A DNA stretch of 64,000 nucleotides from Lachnospiraceae bacterium (GTDB taxonomy: Bacteria > Bacillota > Clostridia > Lachnospirales > Lachnospiraceae). This document shows, piece by piece, positions 36,007 to 43,704 of the stretch (the first letter of the stretch is position 1; every line of letters begins with the position of its first letter). Made by a program: the position numbers and the translations under genes. The stretch is taken from NCBI GenBank assembly GCA_910576385.1, contig CAJTIR010000006.1, positions 92,311-156,310 of the forward strand, read 5' to 3'. The notes under the pieces are model-generated. The model was not told where the DNA came from, ran no database searches, and saw only the letters and a list, made by a program, of their open reading frames with translations.

Positions 36007-36102
36007 AATCAATTTCCTCCTTTCCGCCAGTGTCCGCATAAATGCTATGCTGTGGCTCTTTTGTATTTATTTTGAATAAGAAGTCTTTTATATTTTATAA
36101 CT

Positions 36103-36360
36103 CCTGATACGGCATCAAAGTCAATTTTCTGTTCATCGATTATTTTATTTATGACTGTTTGTGCGGTTTTGCCGCGCTCATGCCTATGTTCTAAGAGGTT
36201 AATACTTACAATTTTTCTATTTTTCACAGTAACCTCTACTTTGGCATATATAAAATTCACATCATATTTGCCGATTTTAAGTAAACGGCTCCCCAAATGA
36301 AACCAACAAGAAAAAGAAATAAGATCATAAGTAAAATGATTTTCTTTTGGGATATTCTTA
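36103..36360 (-). pseudogene. N-terminal half of an FMN-binding-domain protein, also internally damaged
   Basis: On the minus strand a membrane anchor (ILFLFLVGFIWGAVYLK) is followed, in another frame, by GKYDVNFIYAKVEVTVKN and LLEHRHERGKTAQTVINKII, then DFDAVSG at the insertion point. The anchor and the domain are out of frame, and a normal linker is missing between them, so a deletion probably preceded or accompanied the element. Such proteins bind FMN covalently through a Thr in the SGAT motif and work in membrane electron transfer. The SGAT motif is exactly what the element split. Confidence 0.8.
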
Positions 36361-36373
36361 TTTCAAATACCTC

Positions 36374-36954
36374 TCAATCTTTCTGGTTATCTGGTTTGTC
36401 AGCTTTTTCAATGGAGCGGTACATCATATCAAAACCGTACGCTAGAAACTGAGTTTTCGACAAGTGCATGGCGTTTTCAATATATTATTCTTTATTTGCC
36501 GCAAACTGAATCAGTCCTGACAGCATACCCCAAAAATTAAAAATAGTAGGCATGATTTTTAAGTCGTTGCGCAAATCGCCTTTTTTATACCAGATATTAC
36601 AAAATCCTTTAGCTTTTCATTTATTTCTTCTCCGATTTGATAAGTTTCTTTTTCTTCAGGCAAAAATTTACCGTTTTCAAAATCAATATTAATTTTATCC
36701 AACACCATTTTGAAATAAAAAGGAAATTCTTCTTGGTACAGAACTAATCCACGGCAAATCAAATCATATCTTGTTTTTGTTTCCTCCTCTTGTTCCAATG
36801 CAGAAGTGATATAGCTGTAAAGCTTTTTCATGCTGTCTAATACTAAAAAGCCGATAATTTCCTCCTTGTTTTCAAAAAACACATATAATGTGGCTTTACT
36901 ATATCCGGCGGTTTTCGCTATCTCATTCATAGAAGTTGCTGTAATAACTTTCTC
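36374..36954 (-). pseudogene. TetR-family regulator, truncated, frameshifted and with a stop codon
   Basis: The HTH part MNEIAKTAGYSKATLYVFF is intact, but the first 20 or so residues of the family are replaced by unrelated sequence next to a 24-base palindrome (36961-36984). Near 36580 a lost G in AAAAAGGG turns GDLRNDLKIMPTIFNFWGM out of frame, and a TAA interrupts the continuation before IENAMHLSKTQFLAYGFDMM. The real end would be at 36374. It probably once controlled the FMN-binding gene just downstream. Confidence 0.8.
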
Positions 36955-36960
36955 CTCATA

Positions 36961-36984
36961 GTACCAAAAGTGGACTTTTGGTAC
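36961..36984. repeat. Perfect 24-base palindrome
   Basis: GTACCAAAAGT-GG-ACTTTTGGTAC has 11-bp arms and a 2-base centre. It sits where the TetR reading frame loses its natural N-terminus, so it is either an old operator or an insertion/deletion scar. Confidence 0.7.
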
Positions 36985-37186
36985 TGAAATATAGATTATT
37001 ATAAAAAATAGGATGTTCTTGAGGATTTGTTTTGCGTTTATAAATTTAGTAGTAAAATTTATTATATTGTGGTAAACTGAATGCAGCAGTTTATGAGAGG
37101 TATGATGCATGTTACTGCCAAAAGACGAGATTTGTTTAGAAACATATGGAAGCTGCTTGGGGCAGCAGAGGAAAAGGAGAATTAGC

Positions 37187-37579
37187 ATGTTAGATACAGG
37201 AATCAAAGGTTATCAGGAAATGATTGTCACCGCAGAAGATACCGCAAAGGTACATAAGAGTGGTACTTTGCAAGTACTTGCCACCCCAAGGATGGCAGCA
37301 TTGATGGAAGAGACGGCTTGGAAGAGTGTTGCAGATCATCTGGATCCGGCGATGGGAACCGTGGGAATCCGTCTGGAATTAGATCATTTAGCGCCTACGC
37401 CAGTGGGAATGCGTGTGCAGTGCGAGTCAGTATTAGAGCATATTGAGGGCAGGAAGCTGACATTTTCTATTATTGCCAAGGATGAAAAAGGCGAGATTGG
37501 CAAGGCAGTGCATCAGCGTTTTATTGTGGAGGAGGAGAAATTTCAAAGCAAGGCGGATCAGAAAAATGGTGGAAAATGA
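37187..37579 (+). CDS. Hot-dog fold thioesterase (fluoroacetyl-CoA thioesterase-like)
   Basis: 130 residues. VLATPRMAALMEETAWKSV followed by LDHLAPTPVGMRV is the pattern of FlK-type single-domain hot-dog thioesterases; Thr, Glu and His residues in these stretches form the active site in that family. The ATG at 37187 has AAAAGGAG 8 bases upstream; a longer start at 37109 has none. It overlaps the DUF6483 gene by 14 bases. Substrate unknown. Confidence 0.85.
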   Translation: MLDTGIKGYQEMIVTAEDTAKVHKSGTLQVLATPRMAALMEETAWKSVADHLDPAMGTVGIRLELDHLAPTPVGMRVQCESVLEHIEGRKLTFSIIAKDEKGEIGKAVHQRFIVEEEKFQSKADQKNGGK

Positions 37580-37964
37580 TTATGTAATGCGTATCATCCA
37601 TGAGATGGTGCGGACATTGATTAAGTTGCTTTTTGGCATTGATGAGGTGAAAGAGGAGGAGCTTAATTTTGAGGCTCAGGAAAGTGGTGATCTCTATAGA
37701 AGATTAAGACAGATGGCCAAGGATGGGAAGATCAATGAGGCTGAAAATCTGTTATCAGACGTTTTGGATGATCAGGAGACAGGTAGCCTGCGCCTAGAAT
37801 ATATGAAGGTAGCTCTGTTTTTCTATGATTATCTCAATGGGAAGAGCAATGAATTTCTGGAAAGCTGTGATTATTCTAGAGAAGAGATTCGGGAGGGCAT
37901 CCGCAGTACGATGCTTCGCTATGGCTATGAAGAATTGGCAGAGACTTGGGGCGATCAGTGGTGA
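37566..37964 (+). CDS. DUF6483 protein
   Basis: 132 residues, helical, beginning MVENDYVMRIIHEMVRTLIKLLFG. This matches the small cytosolic DUF6483 proteins often found in Lachnospiraceae; the role is unknown. It overlaps the thioesterase (14 bases) and cbiA (GTGA), so the three genes are translated together. Confidence 0.7.
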   Translation: MVENDYVMRIIHEMVRTLIKLLFGIDEVKEEELNFEAQESGDLYRRLRQMAKDGKINEAENLLSDVLDDQETGSLRLEYMKVALFFYDYLNGKSNEFLESCDYSREEIREGIRSTMLRYGYEELAETWGDQW

Positions 37965-39499
37965 GTAAGCATAAGTATCTTCCAAGGATTATGCTGGCAG
38001 CACCTGCCAGTGGAAGTGGAAAAACACTGCTTACCTGCGGTATTTTAATGGCTTTAAAAAATCGGGGGCTGCATACGGCCTCCTTTAAGTGCGGGCCAGA
38101 TTATATAGATCCTCTGTTTCATCGGGAAGTAATTGGGATCCCTGCCCGTAATCTGGACACTTTTTTTACAGACAGAGAAATGACCAAATATCTGTTTGGC
38201 AGAACAGCAATCCAGGCAGAGATTTCTGTGTTGGAGGGTGTGATGGGGTACTATGACGGGGCAGGGGGAAATACCACCTTGGCCTCATCTTATGAACTGG
38301 CATGCGTGACAGATACACCAGTGATTTTGATTGTCAATGCCAAGGGTATGAGCCTCTCAGTGGTTGCTGTAATTCAGGGATTTTTGGATTATCGAAAAGA
38401 GAATCAGATTGCAGGAGTAATTTTAAACCGGATTTCGCCGGCAATCTATGAGAAATTGCGGCAGAATATCAGTCAGGAATTGTCTCTGCCAGTATTTGGC
38501 TATGTGCCCCAATGTCCAGAGCTGGTGATTGAAAGTCGTCATCTGGGACTGGTGATGCCGGAAGAGATTGCTGATATTGATCACAGGCTGCAAAGATTGT
38601 CAAAGTTATTGGAAGAAACGCTAGATATGGATGGAATCATAGCCTGTGCAAAGAAGGCGCCAGCCTTGAACTGGCAGAAGCCAGAGAGCTTAAAAGCGCT
38701 GGAAGCGGCAGTAAAATGTAACAATTTGGCATATACTGATTTAGAGAAGCAGGAGAGCCAAACTGCAAAATGTAAAAATATAGAGAAGCAGGAAATCCAA
38801 GAACAAGCCATAAAATGCAAAAATATAGAGAAGCAGAGGAGCCAAGCTACAAGCCGCAGAATCCGTATTGGAGTGGCTAGAGATGAGGCTTTCTGCTTTC
38901 TTTATGAGGATAATTTGGAGCTGCTTACAAGATTTGGAGCAGAATTGTTGTACTTTTCTCCTATTCATGATAAGGAGCTGCCGCCCAAACTGGAGGGATT
39001 GATTTTCTGCGGCGGCTACCCAGAATTATATGCAAAAGAATTGAGTGAAAATCAGGCTTTGCACAGAGAAATTCGGGAAGGCATTGTCCAGGGAATCCCC
39101 TATCTGGCAGAGTGTGGCGGTTTTTTATATCTGCAGCAGTCTATGGAAGATATGGAGGGGAACATATGGCCAGCCGTGGGCGTCCTTTCTGGGGAGGCAT
39201 ACCGCACAAAACGACTGGGAAGGTTTGGGTATATTACTTTGACGGCAAATCGAGAGGGACAGTTGTTAAAGCCAGGTGACAGCATAAAAGCACATGAATA
39301 TCATTATTTTGAGTGTAGCGAAAACGGCAGAGATTATCATGCCACAAAACCCTTTGCAACGCGGGAATGGGATTGTATACAGGGAGGCGCTAAGTATGCA
39401 GCGGGATTCCCACATCTTTATTACTATTCCAATCCAGGATTTATTATGGAATTTTTGCAGCAGTGCAGAAATTATGGGAATGAAAAGAATGGATTGTAA
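37961..39499 (+). CDS. cbiA: Cobyrinate a,c-diamide synthase
   Basis: ATP- and glutamine-dependent amidation of the a and c side chains of the corrin ring. 512 residues from a GTG that overlaps the preceding stop (GTGA). N-terminal synthetase domain: APASGSGKTLLTCGI, KCGPDYIDPLFH, EGVMGYYDG. C-terminal class I amidotransferase: FCGGYPELYA, AECGGFLYL with the nucleophilic Cys, HEYHYFE. Between the two domains lies an odd low-complexity linker of about 50 residues built from three copies of KCKNIEKQ-like units (38713-38850). It begins the second cobalamin block; cobT follows after 44 bases. Confidence 0.94.
   Translation: MSKHKYLPRIMLAAPASGSGKTLLTCGILMALKNRGLHTASFKCGPDYIDPLFHREVIGIPARNLDTFFTDREMTKYLFGRTAIQAEISVLEGVMGYYDGAGGNTTLASSYELACVTDTPVILIVNAKGMSLSVVAVIQGFLDYRKENQIAGVILNRISPAIYEKLRQNISQELSLPVFGYVPQCPELVIESRHLGLVMPEEIADIDHRLQRLSKLLEETLDMDGIIACAKKAPALNWQKPESLKALEAAVKCNNLAYTDLEKQESQTAKCKNIEKQEIQEQAIKCKNIEKQRSQATSRRIRIGVARDEAFCFLYEDNLELLTRFGAELLYFSPIHDKELPPKLEGLIFCGGYPELYAKELSENQALHREIREGIVQGIPYLAECGGFLYLQQSMEDMEGNIWPAVGVLSGEAYRTKRLGRFGYITLTANREGQLLKPGDSIKAHEYHYFECSENGRDYHATKPFATREWDCIQGGAKYAAGFPHLYYYSNPGFIMEFLQQCRNYGNEKNGL
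38713..38850 (+). repeat. In-frame imperfect tandem repeat in the cbiA linker
   Basis: AAAATGTAA-type starts at 38713, 38767 and 38812 (steps of 54 and 45 bases). Each leads into a shared TAGAGAAGCAG. The repeat encodes VKCNN..LEKQ, AKCKNIEKQ and IKCKNIEKQ. All steps are multiples of three. Confidence 0.75.
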
Positions 39500-39543
39500 A
39501 AATTTTGTCACTCTAAAAGAGCGATGAGAAAGGATATGATAAT

Positions 39544-40596
39544 ATGAAGCTGGAAGAGTGCTTAAAGAAAATTCAGCCCTTAGATAAGACAGCTTGCCTT
39601 GCCTGCGAGAAACGCTGGGATTCGATTGCCAAACCTTTGAAGAGTCTGGGTAAGTTGGAGGAAGCTTTGATTCAAATTGCTGGTATTCAAAGAAGCAGTC
39701 AGATTCATCTTCAGAAAAAGGTGCTGGTAATTCTGTGTGCTGACAATGGAGTGGTGGCTGAGGGTGTCACTCAGACCGGACAGGAGGTTACGGCAATTGT
39801 GGCAGAAAATTTTCTGGATGAGAAATCCTGTGCGGCGATTATGTGTCAAGATACAGGCACAGATATTTTTCCAGTAGATATTGGTATGGTTGTAGATACG
39901 CCGAGGTTAAGAAAATGTAAAGTTGCCTATGGAACAAAAAACATGGTCAGAGAACCAGCCATGACCAGAGAACAGGCGATACAAGCGATAGAATTTGGAA
40001 TTGCAATCGTTGAGGAACTGTATGGGCTGGGATATGATGTGATTGCTACAGGAGAGATGGGAATTGGCAATACCACCACCAGCAGTGCAATGGCCAGTGT
40101 TTTTTTACAAAAACCAGTGGAACAGGTGACAGGAAGAGGTGCCGGGCTTTCCACAGAAGGTCTTCAAAGAAAGATCCAAGTGATTAAGACAGCCATTGCC
40201 AAGCATCAGCCACTGGCTGCGGATCCCTTGGATGTGTTGGCAAAGGTAGGAGGATTTGATATTGCCGGGCTTGTCGGTGTCTATCTGGGTGGAGCGGCGC
40301 TTCATATGCCAGTGATTGCAGATGGATTTATTTCCAGTGTGGCAGCGCTTACAGCATCCAGGATTTGTCCATTGGCCAGTGAATATGTTTTAGCCTCTCA
40401 TGTGTCGAAGGAGACAGCAGGGGCTTTGATTCTGGAGGCACTTGACAAATCCCCGTGTCTGGATTGCGATCTGTGTCTGGGAGAGGGAACCGGAGCGGTG
40501 GCTCTATTTCCATTACTGGACATGGCATTACATATTTATCAGAAAATGAGCACTTTTGCTCAGATTGAAGTCGAAAATTATGTGCCTTTGGAGTAA
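39544..40596 (+). CDS. cobT: Nicotinate-nucleotide--dimethylbenzimidazole phosphoribosyltransferase
   Basis: Activates the lower ligand base (alpha-ribazole phosphate). 350 residues, usual length. DNGVVAEGVTQTGQEVTA, TGEMGIGNTTTSSAM and DGFISSVAAL are hallmark motifs, and the catalytic Glu is near the end in LGEGTGAVALFPLLD. AAAGGAT precedes the ATG. Confidence 0.97.
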   Translation: MKLEECLKKIQPLDKTACLACEKRWDSIAKPLKSLGKLEEALIQIAGIQRSSQIHLQKKVLVILCADNGVVAEGVTQTGQEVTAIVAENFLDEKSCAAIMCQDTGTDIFPVDIGMVVDTPRLRKCKVAYGTKNMVREPAMTREQAIQAIEFGIAIVEELYGLGYDVIATGEMGIGNTTTSSAMASVFLQKPVEQVTGRGAGLSTEGLQRKIQVIKTAIAKHQPLAADPLDVLAKVGGFDIAGLVGVYLGGAALHMPVIADGFISSVAALTASRICPLASEYVLASHVSKETAGALILEALDKSPCLDCDLCLGEGTGAVALFPLLDMALHIYQKMSTFAQIEVENYVPLE

Positions 40597-40662
40597 CTAA
40601 TGATTTATAATGATCAGGAACATTTTTCTGAGAAGAGAGTTTGTAAAAAACAGGAGCGGTGT

Positions 40663-41259
40663 ATGGTTATTTTTGTATTGGGCGGCAGCGGCAGCGGGAA
40701 ATCAGAATACGCCGAAAGTCTTGCAGTAAGGCTTGGGCAGGAAAATGTATTGACACACCAGAAAGAGAACTTGCAGGACAAGTTAGTTTCTTGCGGGCAG
40801 TTTTCTTCTATACAGAAATCTAAATTAGTCTATATTGCCACAATGGAACCTTTGGACTCAGAGAGCAGAGCGCGGGTTTGCCGCCACAGAAAACAGCGGG
40901 CAGACAAGCAGTTTGAAACCAGAGAATGTTATACTCATATTGAGGAACTGAGTGTACAGAAGAATGAGATTTTGCTCTTGGAATGTCTGTCAAATTTGAC
41001 TGCAAATGAGATGTTTTCCCCTGCAGGCAGAAAAACAAAGGTTTCCAATATCATTGAAAATGGACTTATCTATCTGGCAAAACAGAGTCTTCATTTGGTA
41101 GTTGTGGGAAATAATGTATTTGAGGATGGCAATAGCTATGATGAGAAAACGAGAGAATATCTGCAGGAGATGGCAAAGGTACACCAGTTTTTGGCTGCCC
41201 ATGCTGATCGGGTGGTGGAAGTGATTTGTGGGATTCCAATAGAATGGAGGGCAGTATGA
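40663..41259 (+). CDS. cobU: Adenosylcobinamide kinase / adenosylcobinamide-phosphate guanylyltransferase
   Basis: 198 residues. P-loop LGGSGSGKSEYAE at the N-terminus, YIATMEP, RHRKQRADKQFET with the GMP-accepting His region, and LLECLSNLTANEMF. The ATG at 40663 is chosen because CAGGAG lies 8 bases upstream; the ATG at 40600 lacks a site. Unlike ordinary CobU, about 25 hydrophilic residues stand between the P-loop helix and YIATM. It overlaps cobS by ATGA. Confidence 0.92.
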   Translation: MVIFVLGGSGSGKSEYAESLAVRLGQENVLTHQKENLQDKLVSCGQFSSIQKSKLVYIATMEPLDSESRARVCRHRKQRADKQFETRECYTHIEELSVQKNEILLLECLSNLTANEMFSPAGRKTKVSNIIENGLIYLAKQSLHLVVVGNNVFEDGNSYDEKTREYLQEMAKVHQFLAAHADRVVEVICGIPIEWRAV

Positions 41260-42017
41260 AATATCTGAAAGCCGCTGTCATTGCATTTGGCATGTATTCC
41301 AAAATCCCTATGCCCAGAACGGAATGGGACAAGGAACCGATGAAATATGTGATGTGTTTTTTTCCCTGGGTGGGGGCAGTGATTGGAGCTTGCTTTTATC
41401 TCTGGGGGATTGTGGGCAAGGGGATTCCTATTGGGGAAACGTTGTATACAGTGATTTTAACGGTGATTCCGGTGTTTCTCACTGGAGGAATCCATATGGA
41501 TGGTTTTTTAGACACTACAGACGCCTTAAGCTCTTGGCAGACCAAAGAACGGCGATTGGAAATTTTAAAAGATTCTCATGCAGGGGCTTTTGCTGTAATC
41601 GGAGGGTGTCTGTATTTTTTGTTGTATTATGGATTTGTCTCAGAATTAATGGTAAAAGATTTAGGGACAGTATCTATCAGTTTTTTCTTAAGCCGCTGTC
41701 TGAGCGGTTATGCAGTAATGGCATTTCCGTGTGCCAAAAATACGGGTTTGGCGGCTGCTTTTGCAGAGGGAGCCGACAAGAAACGTGTTCAAAAGATTTT
41801 ATTGATCGAGACAATTCTTGTCGCTGCGGTGCTGTTGTGGAGCAATTTTTTTGCCGGAGGTGCAGTGATTGTTGTCTCGCTGTTAGTGTTCTGCTGGTAT
41901 CATAAGATGTCTGTGGAACAATTTGGCGGCATTACCGGAGATCTGGCGGGATGGTTTTTGCAGGTATGTGAGTTGGCAACTTTGATTGCTGTGACAGTAA
42001 CAGCTAAAATCATTTAG
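41256..42017 (+). CDS. cobS: Adenosylcobinamide-GDP ribazoletransferase (cobalamin synthase)
   Basis: Membrane enzyme joining adenosylcobinamide-GDP to alpha-ribazole. 253 residues, with about 6-7 hydrophobic helices. FFPWVGAVIG, GGIHMDGFLDTTDAL (metal-binding acids) and ILKDSHAGAFAVIGG are hallmarks, and FGGITGDLAGW lies near the end. The ATG at 41256 has GGAGGG upstream and overlaps the cobU stop (ATGA). Confidence 0.95.
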   Translation: MKYLKAAVIAFGMYSKIPMPRTEWDKEPMKYVMCFFPWVGAVIGACFYLWGIVGKGIPIGETLYTVILTVIPVFLTGGIHMDGFLDTTDALSSWQTKERRLEILKDSHAGAFAVIGGCLYFLLYYGFVSELMVKDLGTVSISFFLSRCLSGYAVMAFPCAKNTGLAAAFAEGADKKRVQKILLIETILVAAVLLWSNFFAGGAVIVVSLLVFCWYHKMSVEQFGGITGDLAGWFLQVCELATLIAVTVTAKII

Positions 42018-42035
42018 ACATAAGGAGGAAATATC

Positions 42036-42437
42036 ATGATTCTGATCACTGGGGGCGCGCATCAGGCAAAACAGAAGATTGCCAGGAATTTGTGGGAACA
42101 AAAAAAAGAGGCGCATAATACCTTAGAACCTGTGGTTGCGGCAGGTGATACGGAAGATCAGGAGCGATTGCTACAGGCAGAGATTATTGTGCAGTTTCAT
42201 TTATGGATATATAAAATGACAGAAAATGGAACAGATCCATACCCTTTCGTCCATCGGCTTTTCCAAGAGAATCCTCAGGTTATATTGACCTTAGATCAAG
42301 TGGGGTGTGGAGTGGTGCCAATGGATGCTTTTGACCGAAAATATCGCGAAATGGTGGGCAGGATTGGCTGTCTGTTGGCTGATCAGGCTAAAGAAGTTTA
42401 TCTTGTCACCTGTGGGATTGCCAGGAAAATCAAATAG
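42036..42437 (+). CDS. Degenerate CobU paralogue without a P-loop
   Basis: 133 residues. The start MILITGGAHQAKQKIARN stands where CobU has GGxxSGKS, but the Gly-Lys-Ser is gone, so it should not bind ATP in the usual way. The middle is shortened. The end GCGVVPMDAFDRKYREMVGR and VYLVTCGIARKIK closely follows the CobU C-terminal pattern. AAGGAGG before the ATG gives it the best ribosome site of the operon, and the frame is intact. This argues for a retained role, perhaps regulatory or as a partner of CobU. It is the last gene of the cobalamin block. Confidence 0.75.
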   Translation: MILITGGAHQAKQKIARNLWEQKKEAHNTLEPVVAAGDTEDQERLLQAEIIVQFHLWIYKMTENGTDPYPFVHRLFQENPQVILTLDQVGCGVVPMDAFDRKYREMVGRIGCLLADQAKEVYLVTCGIARKIK

Positions 42438-42450
42438 GACACAGACATGA

Positions 42451-42584
42451 TTAGAGATCATGAGATTCTTTGTATTCTTCCCCCCAGCTTTGCATTGCGT
42501 CAAGAATGGGTTTTAAGCTTTGCCCTAACTTAGTAAGAGAATATTCCCTGAAGACACAAAAAATGAGGGCAGAGAGGTCTCCAG
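42451..42584 (-). pseudogene. 3' fragment of an HxlR-family regulator
   Basis: The minus-strand frame encodes REYSLTKLGQSLKPILDAM followed by QSWGEEYK, the typical end of HxlR regulators (EYSLTELG...LDAMCEWG). The preceding helix-turn-helix part is absent; the upstream sequence is only loosely coding and runs into the mutM stop region. Confidence 0.6.
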
Positions 42585-42623
42585 TTCTTTGGCAAAAGAG
42601 ATTGCAATCCAGTTGACGAAAGA

Positions 42624-43451
42624 TTATTGTTTTTGACAGACTGGGCAATATACACTGCTTCTGCCACCGATCACCGTACGGCAAAGTTTTGCTGCACAAA
42701 TCAGACAAGGATTGTCGGCATGTCCATAAACCTGCAAAAATGGAGTGTTGCGGTATTCTTGTCCACGGGTTTCTAAATATTCTTCAGGTGTGATTTTGTT
42801 TTTTTCAATAAAATAGGAAAGTCGTTTGGGAATTGCTGTGGCAAGAGATTCCCATTCTTTGGCATTTAGACTGTTTGCGGGACGTGCAGGGTGAATGCCT
42901 GCCGCAAATAGTATTTCATCCGCATAGATATTACCTATACCTGCAACAATATTTTGATCTAGGAGGCATGTCTTAATTGCTTTTTTGCGTTTTTCTAATT
43001 TAGTTTTGAGGTAGGCAGCACTGAACTCAGGGTCAAATGGTTCAAAGCCTAATTTTGAGATTCCAGTGTATGTATCAGTTTCTCCCTGCTGCAGCAGCCA
43101 AAACCGTCCAAAACGGCGCATATCTGAAAAGCGCAGTTCCTTACCATTGTTTAATTGAAAAATAATGTGGGTATGTTTTTCTTTCGGGTAATCATGCGGG
43201 GCAAGCAGCAGACGGCCTGTCATGCGCAAATGTAATACAATTTGGTCGCCGCTGTCCAAGTGCATTGATAAAAATTTTCCTCTGCGTGACATTCCCATAA
43301 ATGTTTGTCCTGTTATTCGTTTTCTAAATATATCTGCTGTGGGGTAGGCGGTGACTTCGGGGCGTTTTATGATTGCGTTTATAATTTTCAATCCCTGTAT
43401 CTGAGGTTCAATTACTTGTTTTATGGTCTCAACTTCTGGTAATTCTGGCAT
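42624..43451 (-). CDS. mutM: Formamidopyrimidine-DNA glycosylase
   Basis: Base-excision repair of oxidised purines. 275 residues, starting MPELPEVETI, where Pro2 is the catalytic nucleophile and Glu3 assists. LDQNIVAGIGNIYADEILF (helix-two-turn-helix) and the C-terminal zinc finger CLICAAKLCR...VYCPVCQKQ are complete. It is single, with its own upstream region. Confidence 0.97.
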   Translation of the reverse strand: MPELPEVETIKQVIEPQIQGLKIINAIIKRPEVTAYPTADIFRKRITGQTFMGMSRRGKFLSMHLDSGDQIVLHLRMTGRLLLAPHDYPKEKHTHIIFQLNNGKELRFSDMRRFGRFWLLQQGETDTYTGISKLGFEPFDPEFSAAYLKTKLEKRKKAIKTCLLDQNIVAGIGNIYADEILFAAGIHPARPANSLNAKEWESLATAIPKRLSYFIEKNKITPEEYLETRGQEYRNTPFLQVYGHADNPCLICAAKLCRTVIGGRSSVYCPVCQKQ

Positions 43452-43601
43452 GGCGGTGCATCCTTTCTTTTGTTGGTGACAGAGGACTAGGAAAATGAAT
43501 TTTCCAGATCCAATCTTTTACATTTAGACCTTATTGCTTTGGCTGCGGATCTTTCTGTCAGATCATAATTACAAAATAGGAAAACTCAAAAAATATTAGG
43601 G

Positions 43602-43630
43602 TTGTCTATTAGATTTTTCTCTGATATTAT
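43602..43630 (+). promoter_or_regulatory. Sigma-A promoter of the MFS gene
   Basis: TTGTCT (43602-43607), 17-base spacer, TATTAT (43625-43630), 75 bases before the ATG at 43705. Confidence 0.65.
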
Positions 43631-43704
43631 AGTGTAGCAGATTAAGATCGTCAAGTGATTGATTAATGGTTAAATATTGAAGTATTTTGTGAATGAGGGT
43701 TGAT

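Larger units (their letters stand above)
30401..36106 (-). mobile_element. Tn4451-like mobilizable element, decayed, inserted in an FMN-binding gene
   Basis: 5706 bp bounded by CCTG on both sides (30397-30400 and 36103-36106). Joining the outer flanks across one CCTG restores a continuous FMN_bind frame (DAVSG|GATNSS). The gene order from the right end on the minus strand is: large serine recombinase, small conserved protein, CPBP protease, DUF3847, MobA/MobL relaxase, Rpn-like nuclease remnant, TnpW-like ORF. This is the plan of Tn4451-type elements, in which a TnpX serine recombinase cuts at a short core and a Mob protein allows transfer by a helper. Recombinase and relaxase are both broken here, so the copy should be immobile. 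Confidence 0.88.

Noticed and set aside
41324..41905. 193-residue plus-strand open frame.
   Set aside because: Out-of-frame shadow of cobS, which has all family motifs.
42447..42463. CATGAT/ATCATG hairpin after the cobalamin block as a terminator.
   Set aside because: Six-base arms and no T run; too weak to claim.
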